Part shown: positions 54,505 to 64,000 of the stretch, piece by piece
How positions within the stretch are numbered: position 1 is the stretch's first letter
Layout: each line of letters opens with the position of its first letter
NCBI GenBank assembly: GCA_037176725.1
Contig: JAZBRS010000054.1
Location: forward strand, 16,014,001 to 16,078,000
DNA length: 64,000 nt
From: Posidonia oceanica
Lineage: Eukaryota > Streptophyta > Magnoliopsida > Alismatales > Posidoniaceae
Direction of reading: 5' to 3'
Translations under genes and position numbers: made by a program
Notes under the pieces: generated by a model
Databases searched by the model: none
What the model was told of the DNA's origin: nothing
What the model saw: the letters and a program-made list of their open reading frames with translations, nothing else

Positions 54505-57371
54505 TGTAGACACTCCATTTTGACAACTATTCGTTGGCGGATCTCTCTGGAGGCTCACTCGGATCGTGGCTTGGCAAACCTTAACCAAATCCTAAACCCT
54601 AATCCCAAACCTAAACCCTAAACTTAAACCCAATCCAAATCCAAACTTAAATTCCAAACCTAAACCCTAAACCTAAACCAACCTTAACCATATCCTAATC
54701 CCAAACCTTAACCCAATCCTAATCCCAAACCTTAACCCTAATCCCAATCCTAAACCAAATCCAATCCAAACCCCATTTTTAACCCAACAAATCATCCAAA
54801 TCCCAAACCTAATTCAACTCCATCCCAAACCTAATCCAAACCCAATCAAAACCCCAAAACCAACCCTAACCTTAAACCTAACCCAAAGCCCATTAGCAGC
54901 CCAAACTACAGGGAACGGGCCTGGATTTCACTGCACCAGGCCCTGTTCAGTCCTGTCGCCCATCCCAGTGGCGACTAGTGCTAAGTGCTATCGCCTGTCT
55001 CAGCGGCGACTAGTGTTGTCGCCATGTCGAGTAGTGACTCGTGACCTATTCGAACTCCCGCGCGTGCTCTACCGTCACTCTCCACCGATCGACCTCCGCC
55101 ACTTACTCGCCGTCCTCTCCACCACTTACTCCACTTACTCACCGTCCCCTCCGGAGGACTTTCGTGTCCTTTGCCACCCTGCAACACTTACTCGCCGTCC
55201 CCTCCGCCTGACGACCAACCTCTGCCACCTGACAAGCTCGGCCGAACAAAACCGGCGACCCATCACCATTCCCAACACATCTCACACAATTTGCAAGCCA
55301 CCGACCTCCAGAGTGATCGAAAACCTTCCCTTGTGCGAGAGAGAACCTTCCCTGAGCGTCCCGTGCCTCCGAGAGTCCCTCCCGCTCGCCGCCTTCCGAG
55401 TTTGCCGCCATTTGGTCTCGCCGGTGCTGGAGAAGACAACTACCTCCCACTCAGGTAACCTCTCCCTTTTCATTTTGTTTTGTTACTCGAAGAGAGTGAA
55501 TCGTTTTTATGTATTTTCCCGCATTTTTAGCATTCGTTTTCGCCGTTTTCCACTTCATCTTCCTCAGCTTCGGCGATGTCCGCCGCCCGTGTGAGGCCGC
55601 CCAGCCCTTGAGCATGCGGCGTGGACTGTCCCCAAGCTCATCTACACCCACCTTGCATGATCAGACCTTCCCCGAACCTCCTCCGTGCTCCAAGGAAATT
55701 CTCGAGCTTGCCGCCGTTGACACGGTCGGCGACGCCTGCGAACTTCGGCGCGATGAGGGAACCTTCGGAGAAGCTTGGACCCCCAATTTTTTATCCCATT
55801 AGCTTCACAACACTACCACCTATCCTCCCCACTGCTCGCCGACGTTCCAGACGCACCTCAGTGCGCTCCCGGCCTCCCTCGTGGCCGGACAGCAAGTGTT
55901 GCCGGCCGTCGAGGGCGAGGGGGTGGAGGGGAGCACACGGTCACTCATTTTTGGTTCTGTTTATTTCCTTAGCTTCGTCTTACCTCTAGCTTTCAACAAG
56001 TCATGCGTAAGCCCCGGAGCTCCCTGGTCTCCTCCATGGCCGCCGGAGTCTTTGGCTGCTAGCGAGAAAACCCATTAGGTGGGGGGAGCGACCCAGAAGC
56101 TCGTTTTCGATTTTGATTGCATGTGTGTGTTCCTGGGAACGACGTTGAGCTTCCCCGATCATCGATTTGATTTTAAGCATCGCTAGCGGCACGCGATTTG
56201 GCGTTGATCTCCGGCCAGCGGACTGCCAGTCGCGTTGCCTGTTGCAGCGGTGACTCGACTGCGATTCTGGCAGTCCTCGGGCCGAACTTTGCGTCGGTAT
56301 ATCATGTGACCCAGGCACTCGTTTTTTATTCTGATTGCATGAATGTATTCCTTGATATGCGGTCTGTCTGTGTGAGTGTTTACTTGCAGGTTTTATGGCC
56401 GTTTGCATGGTTTGGTCGTCCGGTGAAGCTCGCTGTCTCGCTTGCTTGCAGCAGCCTTGGCTGCCAGTCAGAGTAGTGACTTGCACCGTCGCTGCGCACA
56501 GCGGCGACGTGCACTATCGCCCTGGTGACCGGCGACTCAGGCCAAGTTTCAGACAGTGGACTGAGCCCTTTGTGCTGCCTTGTTCGTGACTCGCATTGTT
56601 TTGGTTTTGTTTTCCTGCTTTGTTTATCATCATATAATGTTATTTCAAGTTATATTAGTCGTCTTTGCATGTTTTTATTAAGCTTAGCAAGTTTTACAAA
56701 TACATGTTGCATGCCACTTCCTTGCATTTACATGGTTTTCCTCCGATGTTTTGTTTCGTGTCTGCATTGCATCTAGGGCGATGATGCTTACTGTCTGGAG
56801 TTCTTATGAACCAAGGCACGCCCGGTTCAGAGCACTGGCAGTGCTGCTGAGCTCATAGATTGCACGTTTAATTTCCATCGTGCATCTTGACATTTAAAGC
56901 ATTCATGGCATTTAAGCATTTAAAGCATGTTAAAGTATTCATCATGGCATAGCATTCCTCGCCTATGGGCGAACAGTTAAAGGCAAACACTGCCGACATT
57001 CCCGCATATGCGAGCGAAAAGCCTAGAATGACCGATTTCGGACGTATCGGGGGTGCCTAACACCTTTCCCGTGCGTAACAGGAGTCATTACCCTTTCTCT
57101 TGGCCTGCAATGACTATTATGCCCTTATCCATTGGCACGAGTCTTATTTTTGCATAACATTGCACGCATTCGCATGTTTTTCATGCTTTCTTCGGTTTTC
57201 CTCGTCTTCCGATTTAATAGACTAGGTGGCGACTCCGTTTTTGCTTTATCTTTTGTTTTTTTCGCCTTTTCCGGTGTTTTCAAGTCGATTCTTCCTTAGA
57301 ACCACCGTTGGCCATGACCTCTCTTTTCCACCCGTGTCGGTCATCCGACATCACGGTTCGCGGCGATCACA
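54505..57371 (+). mobile_element. solo LTR of a gypsy (Tat-like) element
   Basis: It begins TGTAGACACTCCATTTTGAC and ends CGGCGATCACA, with CACTG on both sides. Removing it joins GGAGGCACACTG to TAAGTAGTGTCG, restoring element C's 3' region. The sequence has words I associate with Tat-lineage LTRs: GGACGTATCGGGGGTGCCTA near 57035, GGTGGCGACTCCG at about 57225 and the CGTGTCGGTCATCCGACATC region near the end. At 2.87 kb with no internal coding domain it is a solo LTR. Long GC-rich open frames in 54.9-56.6 kb are compositional. Confidence 0.75.
54588..54892 (-). repeat. degenerate telomere-like repeats
   Basis: About 300 bp of AAACCCTAA, CCTAAACC and CCCAAACCTAA words. It is the C-strand of the plant telomere unit TTTAGGG, heavily degraded and with variants such as AACCTTAA and ATCCCAAACC. 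It lies wholly inside the solo LTR. Confidence 0.8.
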
Positions 57372-57871
57372 CACTGTAAGTAGTGTCGTAGGAAGGGGTC
57401 TGGGACCTCATACTATAATAGTGTGGCTATGCATTATAGTAGTCTGGCACTACAAGCCATGATAGAGTTGGCACCATTAGGAGGTTTGGGACTTCATGTC
57501 AAAGTGGTATTGGCACCACAGTAATTGGACCACAGGAAGGTTTGGAACCTTATGCCAAGAAATTTGGGATTTCAATAGACTCACCTATGCGGTATGGAGA
57601 TGAGGTCGTCTCCTATAGGATGTTTAGACTGTCCTGAAGAACACTGGCAGACATCAGGTTTGACATAGGGCCTTTATCGTGTCACCAGATTAAAGAACCA
57701 GGGAGATTGTGTGTGGATGATCGATCGTGAAGGTTGTTGAGTTTAAGGCTTAGTCCACTTACATCTTCCAAGAAGTTAATGCCACAAAGGTGGGATTCAA
57801 GCATGTGGGGCATCCTAACACTGAGTGCAATTGTCTCTAAGTGGAACGTCATTTTTGAATTAGTAGGGGAT

Positions 57872-58821
57872 TGTTGGATAATCTCTCCAAATAATTCAAA
57901 AATAAAAATAAAAATAAAAAAGTAAATCAGTAATCTAACGGACGTCTGCTGGAGACAAAGCCACAACATAAGGATTTTTCGAACGTCCGCTAGCCCATCT
58001 TACAAAATAGGGATTTTTCGAACGTCCACGTCGGACGTCCGCTAGTTCGTGTAGAAAACAGGAACTTTTTGGACGCCCGTTGGGTTCGTTTCTACAAAAC
58101 AGTGTCCGAGCGGACGTCCGCTGAGGCGAAATTCTATTTTCCTGTTTTCAAATTTGAAAGGTTTTAAACACGATAGTTGCTACCTTTACGAGATATTAAT
58201 CATGAAATTTATTTCCTTTGAATTTAAAAGGAAAGATAATGGCATTATCTTACCAAAAATATATAAGAAGGCATAATCTGTTCTCAATATATGAGTTATC
58301 ATATTAGAGAGAGATAGAGAGATTTTTTGTGATTGAGTATTCTTATGGGTAGCTACGTAGATCTCCATCTTTTCGGAGGACGAGATAGAGGAGATCATAT
58401 GGCTTCTCAGAGGACGAGAAGGAGACTGATCGTGTACTTCGAGAAGATCGAAGTTTGGCTCTGTTGTTTCTCTACAGGTAGTAGAAGGAAGGCGTTCTAG
58501 CGGTGGTTCTTTTGTTATTGGTTGCGAGTGCACGTAACGCGACTCTTCCTCGCTGGTACCTGGGAGCGGTTCGGCTAGAACTCGCTGCACTATGGGGGTC
58601 GCGTTTGTTCCTCGTGCTCCGTTTTCCAATAACGTTTTAAGCATCGGTGTTTGTTAATACCACAACGGAGCACGAAGATAGTCTTTTCAAGAGGATTTTT
58701 CGTTATACACCTGTAAGGTCTCTCCATACTCTCAGAAAATTTTATTTATGCATAGATCCTGTTTCACATAATATTAGTGTTTCCATTATAATTAGTCGTA
58801 TTTTTGTGCCCAGCTGCAATA
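57872..58821 (+). repeat. 3' LTR of copia element C
   Basis: It starts TGTTGGATAATCTC after purine tract AGTAGGGGAT and ends CTGCAATA, followed by the right target duplication ATAGA. Partner of 38286-39207. Confidence 0.8.
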
Positions 58822-59598
58822 ATAGAAATACATAAAAAAAAAAATATTGTAAGCTAGCCTGATAATTAAGATACGTGCGTCATGCTTCTACAAATCATAG
58901 TCAAAGCTTTCGTACATATATCTTCTAGCTAGAGCATTATGATAAGGAGAGAAAAAAACACATATGCCATAAGTGGCACTAGTGGAAATAAAGGTATTAA
59001 TGACAATTAATTTTAGAACTGTCGTCTACTAAAAATATTGGCAACAGATCCATTGTCGTTTTTTACCTTTTAAAATTTTTAATATTGTTATATCTTTTAG
59101 CAACATTGTGTTGTCTATTTAACATTCTCATAATTAAGCAAGTAGAAAAAAAAACCCCACGAAGCCACGCCCTAACCACTCCGTTGTCGTGGGTTTTACC
59201 CTTTTTTTGCCGCGCCCTAACCACCCACGATTTTCTCCTCTAATACTCTCTTCTCCGATTTTTTGGCCGCGCCCTCCCAAGATTTTCTCTCTGCACCATC
59301 GCCACTCCTCCCTCCTCTCACGATTTCCCCCTTCGATCTCCTTCATCGCGATTTCCCTTTTCTGCTGCTGTGTGAGAAGTCGTTGAAGAAGCCGGAGCGA
59401 TCGAGCAGCTATCGTCTTCTTTCCCGTCTGAGCAGCTGTTCTTCTTCCAAAATCGTGAGTTCTCTCCAAAATTCTCCTCCCGTTCTGTTTTGTCTTGGTT
59501 GATCTGCCTTCTTCCCCCTCTCCTGCCGCGACCGTCGCCGCCGTCGAGGTGCTCGAATAATGTCATTCAAGCGATTCATGGAGATCGGGAGGGTCGCC

Positions 59599-59731
59599 TT
59601 GAGAGATTGTATGTGAGTTGCCAAGCAGACAATCCCCTGGCTCTAGATAGGTTAGATTCGGTGGACTTGAGAGATTGCATGTGAGTTGCCAAACAGACAG
59701 TCCCCTAGCTCTAGATAGGTTAGATTCGGTA
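59599..59731 (+). repeat. 68-bp tandem duplication in the CACTA leader
   Basis: TTGAGAGATTG(T/C)ATGTGAGTTGCC through AGATAGGTTAGATTCGGT occurs at 59599 and again at 59667 with about four substitutions. Confidence 0.9.
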
Positions 59732-59787
59732 TATATGTTTTCACAGACCGTCGCCGTCGACCCACTCCTCCCACGATTTCATTTCCT

Positions 59788-59906
59788 TCCTATTGGCTTG
59801 AGTATGATCGAGTTTTTGGTTTATATCTTCTGTTTTGCTGTTATGTTATTATTCTAAAAATTAACTATTCTTTAAACACTTTAGTTTATTAGGTATAGTG
59901 GTGCTT
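59788..59906 (+). repeat. left copy of the 119-bp repeat flanking the CENP-C insert
   Basis: TCCTATTGGCTTGAGTATGA through GGTATAGTGGTGCTT. It is about 95% identical by eye to 61664-61782 in the same orientation. The CENP-C retrocopy fills exactly the space between the two. Confidence 0.9.
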
Positions 59907-59920
59907 TTTTTTTTTTTTTT
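59907..59920 (-). other. poly(A) tract of the CENP-C retrocopy
   Basis: A run of T on the plus strand (16 counting the two T shared with the flanking repeat) at the downstream end of the minus-strand CENP-C copy, about 340 bp after its stop codon. This is where an mRNA tail is expected. Confidence 0.75.
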
Positions 59921-60592
59921 AACACCCAAAAATTGTTGCTCTTCTGTTCCTTGAGGTTGCTTCTCGTTCTTGAGATTAGATATATCTCATGGATTTCATA
60001 TCAAAAGTCCATACATGTCAAATTTACATACATAGCTACAATTTGAAAGCAGTTCGAAGTCTATCGTTCCTAAGGTAGTTGTTTCCAATCCAAGCTTCTT
60101 AAGAGGATGAAATCAACATCTCTAATGAAGGCAATGACGACTGATGTTGTGAACGAATACGGGAATTGTTGTAACAAGCAACCTGTTCTCTCTGTCTAAT
60201 CGAACAAGTAGTTACAACAGATATACAGTCGCAAGAGTGGGGAAATTTGAGCACTGTCAATGCAGAGCAGCTCTCTCCACTAGTTCAGTATATTCATGAG
60301 AGACAAATGACTTCACCTTCAGCTTGTTTCCACCAGGAGATGAATACTTCACTCCAATGACTGTCGCCAGGCTTTGATGTATGCGTCCATACAGTAGTCT
60401 CTCCCCTCGCCAATGTTCCAAAGGTCTGAACCTCTCCCTGGTGCTTCGCCTTACACCAGCTACCAATCTAGTACCATCACCTGCGAGACTCTTTCCTCTA
60501 GATTTCCGTCTCTTTGACTGGTGAGGAGCCATTCCATTTGGAACTCTTGAAGTGGTCTGATTCTCGTCATTGTGTTGTTCTCCTAAGATGCC

Positions 60593-60655
60593 TGAACTTT
60601 CTGGATGTCCACCTGCTATAGCAGTTGTCCCCAAAGCCGACCTTGATTGATCTTC
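60593..60655 (-). repeat. 63-bp duplication inside the CENP-C copy (unit 1)
   Basis: TGAACTTTCTGGATGTCC...GATCTTC on the plus strand, identical to 61292-61354. This copy sits in the expected protein context (LTDL before, GILGEQ after). Confidence 0.95.
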
Positions 60656-61291
60656 TAAATCTGTCAGTTCATGTTCTTCATGCAGTGCGTCGTCCACATC
60701 TTGCGGGTTAGCATCAACATCACCCACCACACACTCAGAGAAGGTACCCGCCAAGCCATCTGTTTCAACCAGATTTAAAGTTTCTGAATACAACCTTTCG
60801 AGGCTTGTACCTGGTTTCTTTTGGGTAGTAGCCTCAAGCCATGTATCATCACCCTTTTCCTTTGAGGGACTTTGAAATCCAATGGACCCAGCACCACTAT
60901 CACGATCAAATCTTCTAGACACTTTCTCTGCTGATTTATCAATTGAGCGGTGTGATGTGCTTGATGCACACTCATCAAGAGAAATCTTGCCACGGGAGTT
61001 GTTACGATCTTCAATGGTTGGGGATTTTAAAATCCTTCCAAAACTTAACTTGCTTCTTCTTGGAGTATAAGGATCATTAACACTCAATGCTAAAGTGCTT
61101 GGGTACCTTAGAATCACCTCGGAACCTGTCTTGCTTCCATTTTTTCTAGATGGAGCAGAGGTATCATTCATGCTAGTAACTGGTATAGTAGGTTGCGTGA
61201 TAATGTCATGATGTGTGTTTGCATATGTAATCTCATTTTTGGTAGCAGGAGTTGGTTCTCTGGCTCATGAAGCATCGTAATTTATATTAGG

Positions 61292-61354
61292 TGAACTTTC
61301 TGGATGTCCACCTGCTATAGCAGTTGTCCCCAAAGCCGACCTTGATTGATCTTC
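61292..61354 (-). repeat. 63-bp duplication inside the CENP-C copy (unit 2)
   Basis: Identical to 60593-60655. It is inserted in frame after IIDKLLSSY, where the upstream part of CENP-C would normally continue with different sequence. Confidence 0.95.
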
Positions 61355-61663
61355 GTATGAAGACAGTAATTTATCTATAATATTATCAGCCCTATTCTCT
61401 TTGTCAGCTACAAAACCTTCCTGTTCGTTAGCATCAGAGAGTTGGGAGCCAACTGTTTCCATTACTTGTGATATGCTGGATAAGCTGTTATAATCTACAT
61501 GACTGTTATATTTCTGCTTATATGCTGAGTTATTTGTTTTTTTTTTTGGTGTAGGTTGGTTTGAGTAAGGATAATTGCTTGCTTCTGGTTTCTGTTGGGT
61601 TGTTGATGCACTTCTTCTTGGATCGTTTGTTTGAGGTAACTGATTCATTGGTTGTTTGGTTGA

Positions 61664-61782
61664 TCCTATTGGCTTGAGTATGATCGAGTTTTTGGTTTAT
61701 ATCTTCTATTTTGTGTTATATTCTTGATTCTAAAAATTAACTATTCTTTAAACACTTTAGTTTATTAGGTATAGTGGTGCTT
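61664..61782 (+). repeat. right copy of the 119-bp repeat flanking the CENP-C insert
   Basis: Partner of 59788-59906. Here the sequence continues into the native CACTA leader (GTGCTTATAACAACC) instead of poly(T), showing this is the unbroken side of the target. Confidence 0.9.
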
Positions 61783-61952
61783 ATAACAACCAATTTTTCT
61801 TTTGTGTAAACACCTGCTTGGCAACTAGTTTCACAAAGTTTGTATTATGTATTGTTTTATACAAAAGGTGAATATGAATTATTATGATGTTTTTTATAAA
61901 ATTTAGAACTATGAATGTTTAACATATGCTTTTGATTTTTTTAGGTTTAATA

Positions 61953-64000
61953 ATGGAATACGATTATATTAATAATAGAAGTTGGATGTACGAATATATG
62001 ACAAGATCTGACCATTTCTTCATAAATGGAGTAGTGTGTTTTGTTGAGTTTGCATTCCAGAATGATAAAAAAGGAAATGGAGTTGCTAGTTGCCCGTGTA
62101 AGAAGTGGGGAAATAGATTTCTCCTTGAGAAAGAAATCTTATTAATGCATATCTTGGAAAACGGCTTTATTAAAGATTATACTACATGGGAATTTCATGG
62201 GGAATGTGCAAATTTGGTAAGAGAAGACGATAAATCAGATACATTAGGTGATGATATAGAAGGAATGGTACATGATGCTGTTGGAGGTGACAGATTAGGG
62301 CGAGATCAGAATGCTGAAAATTTTGAGGAGCTGCTTAAAGAAGCAAAACAACCAATATATGTTGGTTGCATGAAGTACACAAATCTTTCCTTCATGGTGC
62401 ATTTTCTACACATTAAGTGTAAGAATCGTTTGAGCAACAAAGCCTTCTCTGAAATCTTGGAGTTCATTAAGGATTTACTACCAGAGGATAATATTCTTCC
62501 AAAAAGCTGGTATGAGTCAAAGAAGATGATGGCTAAGTTGGGACTAGAGATGAATAAGATACATGCATGTCCAAATAATTGCGTGTTGTTTCGAGATGAT
62601 TATAAAGATCTAAATGAATGTCCGATTGAGAATTGTCATGCTTCAAGGTGGGAGGAAGGAAAAAAGAATGTGCCTACTAGAGTCCTTCGTCACTTTCCTT
62701 TAATTCCTAGGTTGCAGCGGTTATTTATGTCCAGTAAAACTGCAGGCTCAATGAAATGGCATCACATGGCACGTAGGAACGAGGGGAAAATGAGTCATCC
62801 CAGGGACTCTCCAGCTTGGAAATATTTTGATGAGAGGCATCCAACATTTAGTAGTGATCCTCGCAACGTCAGGCTTGGCCTTACAAGTGATGGATTTAGC
62901 CCTTTTAAGGTGGCAACTGGTGCTAGTCATAGTACATGACCTGTGGTATTGTTGATATATAACTTGCCAGCATGGTTGGGTATGCACCAATCACACTTCA
63001 TGATGCCTTTACTTATTGATGGTCCAAATTCACCAGGTAATAGTATAGATGTTTATTTAAGACCACTAATTGATGAATTGAAGATCCTATGGACAGAGGG
63101 GGTGGACTCATATGATGCAGATAGTGGCAAGACTTTCAAGATACGTGCTGCAGTTTTATGGACCATCCATGATTTCCCTGGGTATGCAATGTTGCCAGGG
63201 TGGAGCACCAAGGGTTACAAGGCATGCCCTACTTGTCATGTTAATCATGGTTCTACATATCTTCCATGTAGTCGTAAATGTGTTTACCTTAGACATCGTC
63301 GTTTCCTCCCATTAAACCACCCATGGAGGCTTGACAAGGTAAACTTTGATGGGAAAGAGGAGCTTGACCCAGCACCTAAACCATTGTCTGAGGACGATAT
63401 AATGAACATGTGGAATGGTGACAATGACACGATGCCAGATGGGTGGGAAAAAAAGAGTATTTTCTTTGAACTTCTATATTGGCATACATTACTGCTTCGC
63501 CACAATTTAGATGTCATGCACATAGAGAAGAATGTGTGTGATAACATCATAAATACACTTCTGTATAAGGATGCAAGAAGTAAGGATGGTCTTAAAGCAC
63601 GTCTTGATATGCAAAAAATGGAAATTCGGAAGGCATTGCATCCAAGGCCCTCAAAGAAGAAAGCAGGGACATTTATTATACCGCATGCATCATATAATAT
63701 GACCAATGAAGAAAAGGAAATATTCCTCAGGTCTTAAAAGACTCGAAACTTCCTTTTGGGTACTCTTCAAATCTTTCAAAACAAGTTAAAGTCCATGAAC
63801 ATAAGATTATAGGGATGAAGAGTCATAATTGTCATGTTCTAATGCAACAACTCTTACCACTAGCCACCAGGAGATCTCTTTCAAAGCCTGTGGTTATGAT
63901 ATTGAATGAGTATTGTGCTTATTTTTGAGAGTTGTGCTCTAAAGTTATTGATGTGTCAACATTGACAAAACTTGAAGACTCTATCCCTAAAATTCTTTGT
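61953..64000 (+). pseudogene. TNP2-type CACTA transposase, partial and inactivated
   Basis: The start MEYDYINNRSWMYEYM follows a plausible intron end (TTTTTTTAG). Domains in order: transposase-associated domain (RSWMY...GVVCFVEFAF...CPCKKW), TNP2/Transposase_21 core (GCMKYTNLSFMVHFLHIKCK, PKSWYESKKMM, PVVLLIYNLPAWLGM, IHDFPGYAMLPGWSTKGYKA, LDVMHIEKNVCDNII), then the DUF4218-type region (GMKSHNCHVLMQQLLP). Lesions: TGA at 62937 where the family has Trp, a frameshift at about 63722, and TGA at 63926-63928 in YF-ELCS where Arg (CGA) is expected. The C-terminus lies beyond the window. TNP2 catalyses excision and integration at CACTA ends, but this copy cannot. Confidence 0.88.

Larger units (their letters stand above)
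38286..58821 (+). mobile_element. copia element C, outer element of a nested block
   Basis: LTRs of about 922 and 950 bp in direct orientation (both start TGTTGGATAATC) lie 20.5 kb apart, flanked by identical ATAGA on both sides. The 3' LTR is preceded by a purine tract (AGTAGGGGA). Its own internal parts are a gag start at 39255, a pol at about 51181-54211 and a 3' region at 54212-54504 plus 57372-57871. The rest is later insertions: an LTR-like stretch of unknown identity, a Sirevirus and a solo Tat-like LTR. The gag pieces on the two sides overlap in homology (39432-39475 versus 51203-51240), so the left junction is not a simple single insertion. Confidence 0.75.
60257..61662 (-). pseudogene. 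CENPC: CENP-C retrocopy (C-terminal two thirds), intronless
   Basis: One frame is open from the insert's left boundary (GSTKQPMNQLPQTNDPRR) to the natural C-terminus, about 465 codons, broken only by TGA at 61265-61267. The CENP-C motif ([14 protein letters not shown], then [19 protein letters not shown]) lies at 60347-60451. The cupin-side C-terminus [20 protein letters not shown] follows before the stop. CENP-C is the inner-kinetochore protein that binds CENP-A/CENH3 nucleosomes through this motif. The native plant gene is about 700 aa and multi-exon. This copy has no introns, lacks the N-terminal part, keeps a 3' UTR and a poly(A) tract, and lies between direct repeats, so it is a processed copy. 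A 63-bp internal duplication adds [20 protein letters not shown] a second time. Expression is unknown. Confidence 0.9.
58977..64000 (+). mobile_element. CACTA (En/Spm-type) DNA transposon, left part
   Basis: The left end CACTAGTGGAAATAAAGG matches the CACTA superfamily terminal motif, and the next 150 bp contain short repeated words (AACTGTCG, ATTGTCG, GACAATTAA) as in subterminal repeats. A TNP2-type transposase starts at 61953 and runs off the window, so the right end is outside. A GC-rich leader (59160-59780) with a 68-bp tandem duplication precedes it. A CENP-C retrocopy is inserted at 59907-61663. Confidence 0.8.

Noticed and set aside
54968..56776. Several GC-rich open frames of 60-208 codons
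   Set aside because: They lie inside the solo Tat-like LTR, overlap each other in different frames and contain no recognisable domain.
59134..59857. Open frames in the CACTA leader
   Set aside because: GC- and CT-rich leader sequence with overlapping frames on both strands; position and composition fit untranslated leader.

Overview
This window is nuclear DNA from a flowering plant. The evidence is two intron-rich, plant-type genes, a retrocopy of plant CENP-C, and a dense mix of plant transposon families: Ty1/copia (including a Sirevirus), a gypsy/Tat-like solo LTR, a MULE carrying FAR1-type transposase and Ulp1-protease remnants, CACTA/TNP2, a hAT-type MITE and a TRIM. I cannot place it to family, or to monocot versus eudicot, from this sequence. 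There are no prokaryotic, organellar, tRNA or rRNA features.

Layout. 1-3.0 kb is a fragment of a copia element (family A/B) split by a Sirevirus-type solo LTR. 3.0-4.3 kb holds a probable unrelated solo LTR and a short fragment of unknown origin that recurs near 12.4 kb. 4.3-9.9 kb is a complete but dead copia element (B) of the same family. 9.9-13.1 kb is intergenic with one hAT-like MITE. 13.2-24.7 kb is an apparently intact 11-exon gene for an SLC35F1/F2-like transporter (337 aa). A TRIM sits in its intron 3, and a 7.2 kb MULE with long terminal inverted repeats fills most of its intron 6. 26.5-35.7 kb is an apparently intact 8-exon gene for the TFIID/SAGA subunit TAF12 (564 aa), with a minus-oriented non-autonomous LTR element in intron 3. 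36.8-37.1 kb is a broken LysM-protein gene on the minus strand.

38.3-58.8 kb is a nested block. An outer copia element (C) has LTRs at 38286-39207 and 57872-58821 and identical flanking ATAGA. Inside it lie an undefined LTR-like stretch, a structurally complete but coding-dead Sirevirus (41658-50958, target duplication CATAT) and a solo Tat-like LTR (54505-57371, target duplication CACTG). The solo LTR contains degenerate telomere-like repeats.

58977 to the window end is the left part of a CACTA element with a decayed TNP2 transposase. Between its left end and the transposase sits a minus-strand, intronless, 5'-truncated copy of the C-terminal part of CENP-C. The copy has a poly(A) tract and is flanked by 119-bp direct repeats.

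Only SLC35F-like and TAF12 look like working host genes. I see no novel multi-gene system. The most unusual objects are the CENP-C retrocopy inside a CACTA transposon with its very long flanking duplication, and the hierarchy of nested, target-duplication-supported insertions around and inside the two genes.
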